Source: Prolixibacteraceae bacterium (GTDB taxonomy: Bacteria; Bacteroidota; Bacteroidia; Bacteroidales; Prolixibacteraceae). Taken from it: a stretch of 64,000 nt of DNA. The translations under genes and the position numbers were made by a program. The notes below the pieces were generated by a model, which searched no databases, was not told the origin of the DNA, and saw nothing but the letters and a program-made list of their open reading frames with translations. Positions 46,383 to 58,900 of the stretch are shown here, piece after piece. The DNA is taken from NCBI GenBank assembly GCA_009773765.1, contig WTWZ01000005.1, positions 1 through 64,000 on the forward strand, in the 5' to 3' direction. Every line of letters starts with the position of its first letter. The stretch's first letter is position 1.

Positions 46383-46607
46383 ATGAAACAAACTGCAATA
46401 ATTACAGGCGCTGCATCAGGCATTGGCAAAGCAACTGCGGTGCTGCAGGCTAAGGTTTTAAAATTGAATTCCGATATCAGAATTTTAACCCAAAATGAAA
46501 CTGCAGTTCAAAGTTTCCCTGAGCAATGGCAAAATATTGATGATGTATTAACCATGCCAAACCGCCAGTCCTTTTCGCACAATTTTAACTGCAGGGAAAT
46601 CGTTTGA
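46383..46607 (+). pseudogene. Internally deleted SDR-family dehydrogenase relic (YdfG-like)
   Basis: The frame begins MKQTAIITGAASGIGKATA, the NAD(P)-binding start of a short-chain dehydrogenase, then jumps to a segment resembling the middle of YdfG-type enzymes (NETAVQSFPEQWQNID) and then to the C-terminal DVLTMPNRQSF block. The catalytic S-x(n)-Y-x-x-x-K core and most strands are missing. About 75 codons remain of a normal 250. At least two internal deletions that kept the frame are implied, so the gene is not functional as an SDR. It lies 35 nt upstream of the glycosyltransferase gene. Confidence 0.65.
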
Positions 46608-46641
46608 TTTTGTTTAAATTTGCGTTTCAGAAAAAACCATA

Positions 46642-47352
46642 ATGCCAGAAGCAGTAATAATTACACCGGTAAAAGATTCGTTAAAAACAACAAGTCTAAC
46701 CATCAAAGCCATTTCGGAAGCTAAAGGCAATTTCGAATATTTCGTTTTCAACGATTTTAGCCTGCCAGAAACCAAACATTTTCTTGAAGAAGCAAAACAA
46801 GAATACGGATTTCAATTAATCCACCTTGAAGATATTACCTCAACCCCCTCGCCCAATTATAAACTGGTTCTCGAAATCTCCCAAAAAATGGCTTTGCAAA
46901 AAAAATGCCCATTAATTATTATTGAATCAGACGTTGTAATTAAGCCTGGTACACTAAAAGGGCTGCTTGCAATTTTAGATTCGCACCCCACGCCCGGTTT
47001 AATTGGCGCAATTACCGTTGACCAAAATGGCGATTACAATTTCCCTTATACTTTCGAAAAAATTAAAAGTTCCGAAATTGTGAACACTCCGCATAGTTTA
47101 AGTTTTTGCTGCACACTTATTTCGCTTGAATTTATCCAACTTTTTGATTTTAAAACACTTGCCCGAGATAAAGACTGGTTTGATGTTTATATTAGCCGGC
47201 AATCAAAAAAACTGGGGCTCAGAAATTACCTGGCCAAAGGTATTGAAGTGCTGCACCTGCCCCATTCAAGCCGTCCATGGAAACATTTAAAATATACCAG
47301 GCCTGTGCTTTATTATTTCAATAAAATATTTTATAAACGCGACAGGATTTAA
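46642..47352 (+). CDS. Family 2-type glycosyltransferase
   Basis: A 236-residue GT-A-fold glycosyltransferase. It opens with VIITPVKDSLKTTSLTIKAISEA (nucleotide-sugar binding beta-alpha unit), then FEYFVFNDFS and the LIIIESDVVIKPGTLKGLLAIL segment, where an E-S-D motif occupies the D-x-D metal-binding place. A Cys-containing SFCCTLISLEF segment follows. It lacks transmembrane helices. It is directly followed by the LytS-like kinase (adjacent codons, no gap) and so is the first gene of a three-gene operon. The acceptor and donor sugars are unknown. Confidence 0.82.
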   Translation: MPEAVIITPVKDSLKTTSLTIKAISEAKGNFEYFVFNDFSLPETKHFLEEAKQEYGFQLIHLEDITSTPSPNYKLVLEISQKMALQKKCPLIIIESDVVIKPGTLKGLLAILDSHPTPGLIGAITVDQNGDYNFPYTFEKIKSSEIVNTPHSLSFCCTLISLEFIQLFDFKTLARDKDWFDVYISRQSKKLGLRNYLAKGIEVLHLPHSSRPWKHLKYTRPVLYYFNKIFYKRDRI

Positions 47353-48408
47353 ATGTCGAAAGAGAAAATATACAATCGCTTTAAAATTGCCGGACATATT
47401 CTTTTCTGGTTAATCAGCATCTCGCTTCTTACTTTTATTTTCTATTTCTACGACGAAAAACTCAGTTTTAACCTTATTGAGAAATCCTTAATTACTAACT
47501 TGTTTTTTGCATTAGCCGTGTATATTAATTTGTATTTGTTGATTCCACGATTTTTAAAGGAGAAAAACTACATCTTTTACTTTTTTTGGTTAATTGTTTT
47601 ACTTTCAGTAACGAGTTTATCGTTGCAATTTCTTTTTCTTTATCCGCTACGGAATTTACTTGGAATTACCGAAAGTTATACCTCTTTCAATACCAACCTG
47701 CACTCGGCATATTTTTTCTCAACCCTTATATTCGTTGGAATTACCACCTTTTTAAAGCTGATTACGGACTGGGTATCGCTGCAGGATGTCAACCTAAAAC
47801 TGGCGAAAATCGAACAACAAAAACTGGAGGCTGAATTAAAAACGTTAAAAAGCCAATTGAACCCACATTTTCTGTTTAATTCATTAAATAATATTTATTC
47901 GCTTTCACTGGTTAAATCGGATAAAGTACCAGAACTTATTTTAAAATTATCCGGTTTAATGAGGCACATCATCTACGAGTCAAAAGAGAATTATATCCCA
48001 CTTGAAAAAGAACTTGACTTTGTAAATAACTTTATTGAATTACAACGAATACGGACATCTGATAAAACAAAAATACATTACCAGGTTAATGGTAAAATCC
48101 CGGAAGCTAAAATCGCCCCCTTAATTTTCGAACCTTTTATTGATAACGCTTTTAAGCATGGGCTTCCGGGGACCGTGTATTCCGACTTTATTAATATAGC
48201 ATTTAACTTTGAAAAAAATGGCTGGCTTCAATTCACCCTCGAAAATAATTATGAAGAACGTTTCAACAACACAAAATTAAATTCCGGAATAGGACTTCAA
48301 AATGTAAAAAAACGGTTAAAACTTTTGTATCAACCACACGAGTTTTACTTACATATTTCTCAAAAAGATAACATACACACGATTAGCCTGGAATTAAAAC
48401 TAAAATGA
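47353..48408 (+). CDS. LytS/YehU-type sensor histidine kinase
   Basis: A 351-residue kinase with four N-terminal transmembrane helices (about 12-32, 43-64, 75-98, 115-138), a coiled-coil linker (LKLAKIEQQKLEAELKTLKSQ), and the His_kinase domain with phospho-accepting His172 in LNPHFLFNSLNN. The ATPase domain has EPFIDNAFKHG (N-box) and GIGLQNVKKRL (G-box). It lacks an extracellular sensor domain, so it may sense membrane signals. It starts on the base after the glycosyltransferase stop and precedes its LytTR regulator by 1 nt. Confidence 0.93.
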   Translation: MSKEKIYNRFKIAGHILFWLISISLLTFIFYFYDEKLSFNLIEKSLITNLFFALAVYINLYLLIPRFLKEKNYIFYFFWLIVLLSVTSLSLQFLFLYPLRNLLGITESYTSFNTNLHSAYFFSTLIFVGITTFLKLITDWVSLQDVNLKLAKIEQQKLEAELKTLKSQLNPHFLFNSLNNIYSLSLVKSDKVPELILKLSGLMRHIIYESKENYIPLEKELDFVNNFIELQRIRTSDKTKIHYQVNGKIPEAKIAPLIFEPFIDNAFKHGLPGTVYSDFINIAFNFEKNGWLQFTLENNYEERFNNTKLNSGIGLQNVKKRLKLLYQPHEFYLHISQKDNIHTISLELKLK

Positions 48409-48409
48409 A

Positions 48410-49129
48410 ATGGAAATTAAAGCAATCATTATCGACGACGAACCCCTGGCCCGCCAGGTTATTAAGGAATACGCCCGGAAAATCCCAACTTTAACAATTT
48501 CGGGAGAGTGTGAAGATGCCATTTGCGCGCACCGTATTATTCAGGATAATCAGGTTGATTTGCTTTTTTTGGATATTAACATGCCTAAACTCAATGGAAT
48601 AGCATTTTTAAAAACACTAAAAAATCCGCCGTTGGTTATTTTTACAACTGCATATTCAGAATATGCCCTTGATGGATTTGAATTGAACGTTGTCGATTAC
48701 TTAAAAAAACCATTCTCTTTTGAACGTTTTTGCAAGGCATACTTTCGTGCTGAAGAATTGCTTTTATTGAAACAGGCAGCCTTAAAACCTGATTTGGTTC
48801 AAAAACAAAATGATTTTCTTTTTGTAAAGGCAGATAAAAAAACTATGAAAGTGAAGATTACAGATATCTTATACATTGAGGGACTTGGAGATTATATAAA
48901 GCTTTATATGAGCGATAAAAAGTTGATTACCAACCTTTCAATGAAAAAAATAGAAAACCTGCTTCCCCCGGAAATTTTTTACAGAATTCATAAATCCTTT
49001 ATAATATCGCTCGATAAAATTGAATCCATAGAAGGGAATATGGTTAAAATAAACAATGCAAAACTCCCAATAGGTAGTCTTTACCGCCATGATTTTATGT
49101 TGTTTATTAAGAACTTTCTGGCAGAATAA
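48410..49129 (+). CDS. LytTR-family response regulator
   Basis: A 239-residue transcription factor. The N-terminal receiver domain has the acidic pair IIIDDEP, phospho-acceptor Asp55 in LDINMPKLNG, the Thr/Ser switch (FTTAY) and Lys (LKKPF). The C-terminal LytTR DNA-binding domain covers about 135-237: FLFVKADKKTMKVKITDILYIEGLGDYIKLY and FYRIHKSFIISLDKIESI. It forms a two-component pair with the upstream kinase. The regulated genes are not evident, apart from possible autoregulation of the glycosyltransferase operon. Confidence 0.94.
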   Translation: MEIKAIIIDDEPLARQVIKEYARKIPTLTISGECEDAICAHRIIQDNQVDLLFLDINMPKLNGIAFLKTLKNPPLVIFTTAYSEYALDGFELNVVDYLKKPFSFERFCKAYFRAEELLLLKQAALKPDLVQKQNDFLFVKADKKTMKVKITDILYIEGLGDYIKLYMSDKKLITNLSMKKIENLLPPEIFYRIHKSFIISLDKIESIEGNMVKINNAKLPIGSLYRHDFMLFIKNFLAE

Positions 49130-49132
49130 CAC

Positions 49133-49873
49133 TTACATCAGAAATCCCTGCTCTCTCAACACTTCCATCATTTTTTGTGAAAAAAACTCATTATCCGCCT
49201 TTTTATACCGCACATCAGTAAATACCTGTGCCAGATAATCTTTATTGTTTTCTTTAATAAATTGTTTTGATGATTCAAGGTTCTCTTTGAATGAATATAA
49301 TTCTTTAATATCCAAACCTGAATAATTTTTATATTTTTCTTTGTGAATAATTCCTCTTAGTGGTATTCTGTCAGTCCTGCCCGGAATTTCGTCAGGATAA
49401 CCAATTGCCAGGGTAGTAACAGGAAATGTCAGTTTCGGAAGGTTCAGAACTTTCACTATTTCCCTTGCATTGTATATTGTGGTTCCAAGATAACATATTC
49501 CCAATCCCAGATTTTCAGCCGCCACACAAACATTTTGAGCTACAATAATTGCATCGGTGGCAGCAGTAAAAAATGAAAGAAAATTATCATAACCAGGGTT
49601 AGCACTGCTAATTTCGCACCATTTGGCAAATCGATTAAAATCGGCGACAAAAGTCAATAAAACCGGGGCGCTCTTAGCGACATTCTGATTAAAATGATGA
49701 GGTATTAACTTTTCCCTTACCTCAGGTGTTTCAGATACAACAACACTATACAACTGCATGTTGCCAGTAGTTGAGGCTTTTGTGCCTGAATAAATAACAG
49801 ATTCAATTAATGAATAAGCTATTGGTTGGGTTTTAAATTTCCGAATGGAAACATGTTGGTTTAATAATTCCAT
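49133..49873 (-). CDS. NfsA-like nitroreductase (FMN oxidoreductase)
   Basis: A 246-residue flavoenzyme of the nitroreductase/FRP family: HVSIRKFKTQPIA (FMN phosphate-binding Arg residues), IESVIYSGTKASTTGNMQLYSVVVS, FTAATDAIIVAQNVCVAAENLGLGICYLGTT, and a C-terminal helical arm as in NfsA. It would use NADPH and FMN to reduce quinones or nitroaromatics; the physiological substrate is unknown. Its stop is 3 nt from the stop of the convergent response regulator. The giant gene's terminator stands just upstream of its start. Confidence 0.88.
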   Translation of the reverse strand: MELLNQHVSIRKFKTQPIAYSLIESVIYSGTKASTTGNMQLYSVVVSETPEVREKLIPHHFNQNVAKSAPVLLTFVADFNRFAKWCEISSANPGYDNFLSFFTAATDAIIVAQNVCVAAENLGLGICYLGTTIYNAREIVKVLNLPKLTFPVTTLAIGYPDEIPGRTDRIPLRGIIHKEKYKNYSGLDIKELYSFKENLESSKQFIKENNKDYLAQVFTDVRYKKADNEFFSQKMMEVLREQGFLM

Positions 49874-49887
49874 GACTTTACAGTTTT

Positions 49888-49923
49888 ATAAAAAAAAAAG
49901 GGAAGCATAAAGCTTCCCTTTTT
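49888..49923 (-). terminator. Intrinsic terminator of the giant T9SS-tailed gene
   Basis: The 7-bp stem GGGAAGC/GCTTCCC (49900-49906 with 49912-49918) has a 5-nt loop and is flanked by A- and T-runs (9-10 A before, 5 T after on plus). On the minus strand it is a strong U-tract terminator 22 nt after the giant gene stop. Confidence 0.85.
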
Positions 49924-49940
49924 AATCAATCAATTCGGTA

Positions 49941-52900
49941 TTACCTTTTAATCATCCTTTCTGTTTTGGCAATTCCGTTTTCAGTATAAAGACTGATTAC
50001 GTAGATGCCGCTAACCAGATTAGCAGTACGGATTTCACGGTTCGGATACTCAATATCAATAACTCTTTGACCAGCAATGTTGCTAATAACAACTCTTGTT
50101 AGTTTATCGCTATTTTCAATTGTAATTTGATCGTTGAATGGATTAGGATATACTTTGAAAGAATTAGATGGAACTGGATCTATGTCTGTAATTGTAATAT
50201 CTTTCACATCAGACTCAATCCTTGGCTCAAGTTTGAAATTGTCAAGTCTTGAATTTACTATACCGGTTACATCATAATAATGATCTGCAACAACTACTGC
50301 TTTATTATATAACCAGTCGTTTACAACAGTATTATCAGTTTGTTGGTAGTAAATCGTCCATTCGCCATTTCCTGCATCTTTAGCAGTTGCACGGGCGCCT
50401 TCAACCTTAACCAATACGCTTTCGTATTTTTCCGCTTTCACTGCAGATGGCGCCAACATAATTGGAGTAATATCAACCATTGGAGGAACAAACTCCACAG
50501 TAACATTTATAAGTGATGTAACATTTGCCACTTCAGCAACTTCACCAACAACAGATACACCGTTTCCGATCTGAATCCCTTCATATGTTGCTGCACTAAA
50601 TTCCACCCAAATTCCACTCCATGCAGCATTTGCATCCTGCATAAAGAATCCTTCGCCTGGTGCTACAGCAGTTACAGTTCCTTTTACCTGTAACCTAGAT
50701 CCTACATAATTCGATACATCACCAGTTCCTTGAATATCGGCTATTGCAGCTAATCCTGTAACTTTGTAATTAAACACTCTAGCTACCATCATATTGCCCG
50801 CTATATCCTTAATATTATCCACAGTAAGAGCTACATCAGATAAACTTGGAGCTGTTATTTTAGCAGTGTAAACCATGCCAGACCCACTGACCACAACAGT
50901 ACCTACAGAAACTTTTACTCCAGAAGCAACATCTGTTACATTCTCATTGAAGGTAAGAATCACCTCAAACTGATTTGTTTCCAATGTACCGGAAGATGGA
51001 CTTGCAACAACTGTAGGAGCTGTATTGTCACCCACAACATAAGTGTATTCTGATGCAACAAATTTATTTTTATTTGCAGATGCATCAGTAATTTTATCAC
51101 TCAACATCAGTTTTACAGTTGCTTTATCAGCAGCCTTGATTGCCACTGTATAAACATTACCAACATTTGTAATAACTGAAGTTCCACCGGTTACGGTAAT
51201 ACCACCATTAATAACAACCGGTTCAGAGAACGTAACCGTTACATTCCAGGTATTCATAGCATTGGTTGCTGAACTTGGACTTACAACCGCAGTAGGAGCA
51301 GTATTGTCACCTATTACGTAAGGTCCGTATGAACCACCGGCAAATGCGTTGTTGTTTGCATCTTTCACAGTATTTGCAACCATAACCATTACTGAACTCA
51401 AATCTTCTGCGTTCATTGTCACGGTATATTCCATTCCACCATCAGCACCTGTAATAACTGGCAAACCAATAATGTTAGTTGCAGAAACAGCAGAAGCAAC
51501 TCCAAAAACATTTTCATTAAATGTCAATGTTACTGTAATGGTGTTCTTTACAACTACACCTGCTACAGCCAATGTTGGTTTTGTATTGTCGCCAACTACA
51601 TAATCAACTGATTTAGCGGCAGCAAGATTGTTTCTGTCATATTTATCAGTAACACTCTGGTTAACAGTTAAATTAACATTAGCCAAATCTTCTGCTTTGA
51701 TATTCACTATATAACTATCATCACCGTCATCACCAGTAACCGAATATTCAGTTGCACCAGTAACAACAACTGCAGATTCAACATGATAAACAGGTTCTGT
51801 GAACACCAATACAGCAATAATGTCATTTTTAGTATTTGTTAAATCTCCCGGAATTATAGTCAGCATCGGTTCAGTATTATCACCTGTCCTGAAGTTCCAT
51901 ACAGTTGGGTCATCAATTCCCATGAAATTAACACCAAACAGTGATTTAACCAATTCTTTATCAACCAACACAACATAATCCTGATTGTCCACAAGAGGAG
52001 TGGTTACCGGAACACTTAATGTTAAACCATCGGTTGAAATCATACTTGCTTCTATCACTGTAGAGAAAACAAGTGTGTTTGTTTGTGACACATCTTGTTT
52101 GAAAACATTGACTTTTTTGCCCATTGTACCAACTACAACAGGTTCGCTGAATATAATTTGCAATGTAGGATTTTTTACAATTCCTGTTTCGGGAGTTACG
52201 CCTGTTCCATCAGCCGGAACCAATCCAACCGCTACAGGAGCAACAGCATCACCCACTACATTATACGTAAATGATGCACCGGCAAATTTCCAACCCGCCA
52301 AATCTTCAACAGCATCCGATACTGTCAAGGTAACAGGAGAATTACTTTGAGCGGTTACTTTAACCTGGTATACCGCATCACTTCCGGTAACAGAAACTAA
52401 AGCACCATTATTGGCAACAACAGCCGATTCTACATTTACAACAGGTTCGTTGAATGTTAAATTTACATAGAACACATTTGTTGCAATAGTTCCGGCACTC
52501 GGAGTAGCAACCAAAGTTGGAGCATTATTATCATCAACTTTATAAGAGAAACTTACAGCAGCCAAAACATTGTTATTGGCATCCTTAATGTTGCTCGAAA
52601 GCGAAAGTACTACGTTAGCCAAATCATCAGCTGTGATAGTAGCTTTGTAAACTGTACCAGCGGTAACAGTCGACAGCATCATAGTTCCCCCGGTTACAAT
52701 AACCGAAGTTGCATCAACTCCCGTAACCGTTTCATTGAAGGTCAATTCCACATCGAACACGTTTGCCATAGCATTACCCATATCAGGACTTGCAGTAACT
52801 TCAGGAGCAGTATTGTCTCCGGTTGTAAACCTGTAAGCAAACGGATCACTTATACCAACCCACCAGTTCAAGCTGGTTGCAGTATTGGTAACAGACCCAT

Positions 52901-55900
52901 TGTCGGCAAGGATATAATACACTGAATTGTCTTCAAGTGGTGTAACGAAATTAAGTATCACTTCATGTGTTGAATGATCAACAGTTACCGTACTGGCATT
53001 AATTGTTTCAATCAGCTTAGTTTCGTATGCGTAAGTTGCAGCATTATAATCATATTGGAACAACTTAATACTACCTGTCCCTGCATAAATGTCACGGTCG
53101 AATTTTAAACGGGCGCCTGTAATCATTTTTACAACATTCACATCGCCATTGGCAGGATTTGAAGTAGACAACAAGGTTGGTGGAGTTGGATCGGTGATAC
53201 CAAATTTCCATGTAACATTATTATTAATACCAGCATAGATATTACCAGCACCATCCACAACAAAACCCGCATCAATCCTGACATAGTATTCACCCAGTTT
53301 ATCGAAATTCATCGATGGGTTAATGGTAAGCTTATCAGTTGCCTTGTTTGGGTCAACCAAACTTGTACCGGAAACCACAATTTTCGGAGAATTGAACGGA
53401 ATAATTTCCATCGCATTTCCATCAGCACCAGGAGCTCCGTTGTTATGATAGATTACAAGATTCCCTGCAGTTAATGTTATGTTTTCACTGAATGTTAACA
53501 CAAGGTTGGCATCAACGATTACATTTTGTTCGTTTTGCAACGGACTGTAGGTTAAAACAAATGGATTGGTTGCATCGCCAGTGTTGAATGTCCATGTTGT
53601 ATTGTTCATGAATCCGGCGTACGGATTTTTGTTGTACGATACATCAGCGAAAACACCAGCAGGAATTACAACATAATATCCTTTGTACGCTTCAAAAACA
53701 GCGTGAGGAATAGTTACAGTCCACGGTGCAACAGTTGCGAACGTGCAGGCAGATGGATTTACTTTCTCAAAAATCTGTCCGTTTGCAAACCTGATTTCAA
53801 TCTGACCAGCAGCATCGTTTGCAGCAACCCGTTCATTGAAGGTAATTACCAAAGCCCTATCAACATTAACAATACCACCCGATGGGTTAACTATTGTCAT
53901 TAGCGGATTTACAACATCTTCAGCCGTAAAGGTAAAAGTTCTTTGAGCCAAAGTTCTGTTAAGGATATTGCCATTCGGGAAGTACAACTCATCTTTAACT
54001 TCAGTACCCGAACCTGATTGTGCAGTCCAAATAAAAGTATGAGTTGTTTGGCTTGTCAGAGCGGCAGCCGGAGTGAGTTCATAAATCTTTCCGGGTTCAA
54101 TAACAGCAACCGTACCTGCAAAAGCTACTCCATTATGAGTAAGATAACTTGCATTTTTAATATCAGCAGCTGTTGGTGTAACATTTACGTCACTACCAGT
54201 AGCTTTCAATACTTTCTTGTCGAAAGTCAGGAGGAATTTCGTATTCACTTTTACCTCCGCAGTTGGAGACGTTGGATTTGTAGATACTGCCGCTATAGTT
54301 ACAACAGGCGATAAACGGTCTTCAGTATTGAACGTTACGCTTGATGTTGGAACCGCATTAACTGCCATGTCAGCAACAGTAGAAGCAGAAGTATAGGTAA
54401 CTGTATAAGTACTGTTCGATTGTAAAGCAGTTGCAAGCGTAATAGTGAATGTTCTTGTAGCCGTTGCATAAATTGCACTGTTTACTGTAACAGGTGCACT
54501 AATTCCAAGAACTGTTCCAACAACTGAGAAACGAGCCTTTAAATCAGCGCCATTCGCAATAGCAACTGGTGTTGACGCTCCATTATACAGAACTTCGTTA
54601 ACCGTCATTAACACTGTACTACCCTGCGTAACAGAATTAACTGTTGATGTTCCGTTAGGATTCCAGGTAACTAAAGGAGCAGTTATATCCTGCGATTTGA
54701 AATTCCAATCAGTAGTTGAAGAAAATCCTGCAAATGCATTCCGAGTACACGACAAATCGTAAAATGCATTATTTGGAATAAGCACATAATAGTCGGTCTC
54801 ACTTGCATAAACATTGCTTCTTGTTATTGTAGCCGTATTTCCGGAAACCGTAACAGCAGTAGTTGAAACGTCAATCCGTTCATGCGGAGTAGCCGAACCC
54901 GCTCTGTAAATATCAATAAATGTATTTATGGTTTGTTCTTTAGCAATCGGTTCATTAAATGTAATGACCAATGCATTTCCTTCACCAACCAAAACACTTG
55001 TAGCATTATCAGCCGGAGTTAACGGCACAATACCTGGTCCAGCAGTAGCCAAAACAGGAGCCGTAGCATCTCTTGTTGTGAATTTCCAAACAGGTGTTCC
55101 TGTGCTTCCATAATAAACAGAAGCCCATGTATTAGCTGGCACAGCAGCATCGGTAACAGCACCAGGGTTAATTTCAACATAGTATTCTGTTTTATCAACC
55201 ATTGGAGCTGCCAACGTAATGGTAATAACATCAACTGAAGCCACAACAGTACTAATTAACACAGACTGGTTGTCTGAAACTTTCCTTACCCAGAATTTTG
55301 TTGCGTCTGCAACAACAACAGGTTCGTTAAATTTCATTTGTAATGTTGTACCAATAGCTGCACAGGTAGCTCCATTTCCCGGAGCAAGACCAGCTGAGTA
55401 TGGAGCAGTATTAAACGTTGTTAACAACAACGGTGCAACATTATCGGCAGTTCTGATATTTATTAATGAAAGAACCGTTTCATTTACAGATGTACCATCC
55501 ATTAGGTTTAACGCAATGTCTATTCGTGCTACGCCCGTACCCATTGATTTAACAGTAGCCGCGCTTGGTGTAGTTGTCAAAGATCCTGCCGGTACAGCGT
55601 ACCAGAAGATTTTGCCATCCTCATTAAGCGAGATATTGGTAATTGTAAAACCATTATTCACAGGTGTGGCAGCAATCGGGCTTAAATCCCACTGTGGCCT
55701 TACATAATCAATAACAGTGAATTTACCCTGGTTTGTAAGCAGTGTATGATCAATATAGTTAGTTGCAGCAGTTGACAAATCCTGAATTTTGCTTGGAACA
55801 AAGCTTACAGTAAGTGTTGTTGCTGAAGACCAGCCGGCTGTTGGTGGAACAAGTGTTAATACATTGTTTGCAAATGTACCACTAAATCCAGCTTGAGCAG

Positions 55901-58900
55901 GAGCGAACAACACAGCTTCAAGAATATCAGCAGGATCATTATTAGCTGTACCTGTATCAGTTCCATCAAGTACTTTCACAGATTCTGTGAATGTAATTAC
56001 AATGTTGCCATTTTTAGCGATTCCGGTTGGAGTTGTTGCCAAACTGGCTTTAACATCCGTACCATTTACTGTAATTGCAGCAACAGCAGGTATTGTTAAA
56101 TCTGATGTTGTAAAGTTGAGTTGACTATTAGTAGTTAATTCATTCGTTATACCCTGATTTGCAGAATCGAAGAAAGTTCCAACAGTAACATTAATATAAT
56201 ACGGACTGTTCACCAAAAAGTCTGGATGTAGTACAGTCAATGCATCGTGAGCATTATTCCATGACCATGTAACAGTTGGAGAATCGAAATAAACTGTATG
56301 CTGTGCAGTTCCGTCGCCTGAATTTCTAATTGTTAAAAATTTACCAACAGGATTTGTAATCCATACAGGTTCTGAGAACTGAATAGTTACCTCGGCATTT
56401 AACGCCACATTGTTTGCATCATCTTTAGGTGTTGTAATTCCCGATGTTAACAAATAAAACGGTGCAGGATCAGCCTGAATTTTAAAATTCCAAAGTGTGG
56501 CATTATTAACTAAGCCTGCATAATAATTATTCGCTCCATCGCGGAATGCATCGGCATCCACTTCAACCCAATAATTAGTGTTGTATTTAAATACGGCAGG
56601 ATTTACAGTAATAGTAACTACGTTGTTCACAATGCCTACCGCCGCAGATTGAGCCGGTATGGTAAGATCCGGAATTCCGGTATTACCCGTTTCCCTGATA
56701 CGAATACTTCCAGGTCCTGCGAAAACCTTTCCTGACAATTCAGTAAACGTGATTACTAAACTTGAAGGTTTTGGAACTTCATTTCCAGCTACAACCGGTG
56801 TAGCCTGATCAACTGGCACTAAACTAAGCAATGCAGGAGACGTAGCATCATATGCAGTCCAATTCCATGCAGTTGCAGTAGTGATTGCAGAGGTCGAAAG
56901 ATTTCCAACGGCATCAACAAAACTTCCAGTCGGGTATTGTATGTTATACGCACCTAATTCAGCAAATCCAGGAAAAGCTGGAGTTGCTAAAGCTGGAACC
57001 AATGTTACAACATTGCCGGCAATAATAGTTGCCGCACTCGCATCAAAAGTCCATGAACCAGCTACATCAGTACGTGTTAACGTAATAAGTTTTGTGGCAA
57101 CACCTGTGACAGGTTCGCTAAAGGTTAGCGTCATTGGTGCATTCGCAAGAACATTGGGTGCATTATCAACCGGCGAATAAACCATAACAGTCGGTGCAAC
57201 GTATTCACGTATAGTATATGTTGTGCTATTGTTTACAATCAAATTATTAGCAGCATCATACAAACCGTTAACTGTAACTTTATAAGTATTTTCACCGGCA
57301 TAAGAAGTTAGGAAGTTATTTAAATTTACAGTAAACCCTGTACCTGATACCGCCTGAATATCGAAGTTAATATTTGCTCCGGTAGTCATGTTGGTAACAA
57401 CAACCATTGTGCGCAGATAATTTGCATCACTTGCTGTAAGCAATACACCACCAGCTTTGGTAACTGTTTCATTAAAGGTTACATTAATAAGTAATCCGTT
57501 AACGTTGTTGGCCAAACCTGTTGAACCGTTAGCAGGATTAAACGTAACAGCGGGGTTAGTTTCATCGGCTGTAGTAAATGAAAGGAATTGATCAACTCCA
57601 GATATTGGAGTTATACCACCTTTATAATAACCCAACGGATTACCGGCTGCATCTTTAATTGATGTAGTAAGCTCTATTGTATAAGTACGACCATTATCAA
57701 TTAAATTTGCTGTTGGATCGATTGTGATGTAACGTCCTCCGGCAACAGTAATCGTTGAAGGAACAATATTTCCGGTTGTTTGATCCCTGAAGAATACATT
57801 GTTTGCATCAATTGCAGTTCCATCTGTACGCGTACTGGCTTCTCCCAAATCAACAACGATATTGGCTGAAGTAGGTACATTTGCTTTAATGTCGGAAGTA
57901 GTTCCTTCAAATACAGGAATTGGCCCGGTATAATCTTCTGCGGTGAAATTATATGTTTTCTGCGTAATTGCATTTGCAGTACCCGTTTTTCCAGTCAGAT
58001 CATCTGTTAGCGTATTTTTTAAAATGACCTGGTATTGTCCTAAACTTTTCCAGACAGAGCCGGGTAAACCGCTACCATGATTACCGGTTAGTGTAATTAT
58101 GTTTAAAGCTAAACCATAGGTGTAATCTGTACCACCACCTGTTAAAGTTACCCATGCACTTGTAGCAGGATTATAATACTTTACCTCTACATCCGCAGTG
58201 GTAGTAAATACAGCTTCATCAAAAGTAATTGTAACTGGAGAAGCATTTAATACATTGGTAACCGATGCTGCATCAGCGATTGTTACATTGTTTGTAGTAA
58301 TTGTATTTACTTTTACTGTTGGAACCGGAGGTAAAATGTCATTCGTTTTAACATCCACTTTAGAAGCGGTAACTTCTGCCTGAGTGGAAATATTTGGAAC
58401 AACAGCCCTATCCTTGGAAGCAAAATAAACATCATAATCAGTCTTCTCTGCTAACATAACACTTGCTCCATCAACCGAAGCAAAACCACGTGCAATATTG
58501 GTACTGGTAGTTAGATTCGGGAGAAGCGGACCAGCCATTACAGCTGCTGGTGTTGGTGCGGTTGCACCATTGGCAACAATTAAATAATGAACTTCCACAT
58601 TATTTCCTGAAGCATCAGTGTTAGTTGACTGAAGGAAAATTTTTGTTGTTTCCAGATTATTAAGGTTAGCACCCGTATTTCCGTTAAGTGTACCATCAGG
58701 AATACTATTACCTGCGGGTTGCCCAACAACAGTCATCACAGGAGCAATAAAGTCGCCTGCAGTAAAGGTACTTGACACATCTGCAACCGCTGCATTATCC
58801 TCTTCATCAAAAAATCGACCTGCTTTTACAGTAACAACATAAGATGCCCCATCTATAAATTTATCATTGACTCCGGATCCCCAGGCTATACTAATTGTAT

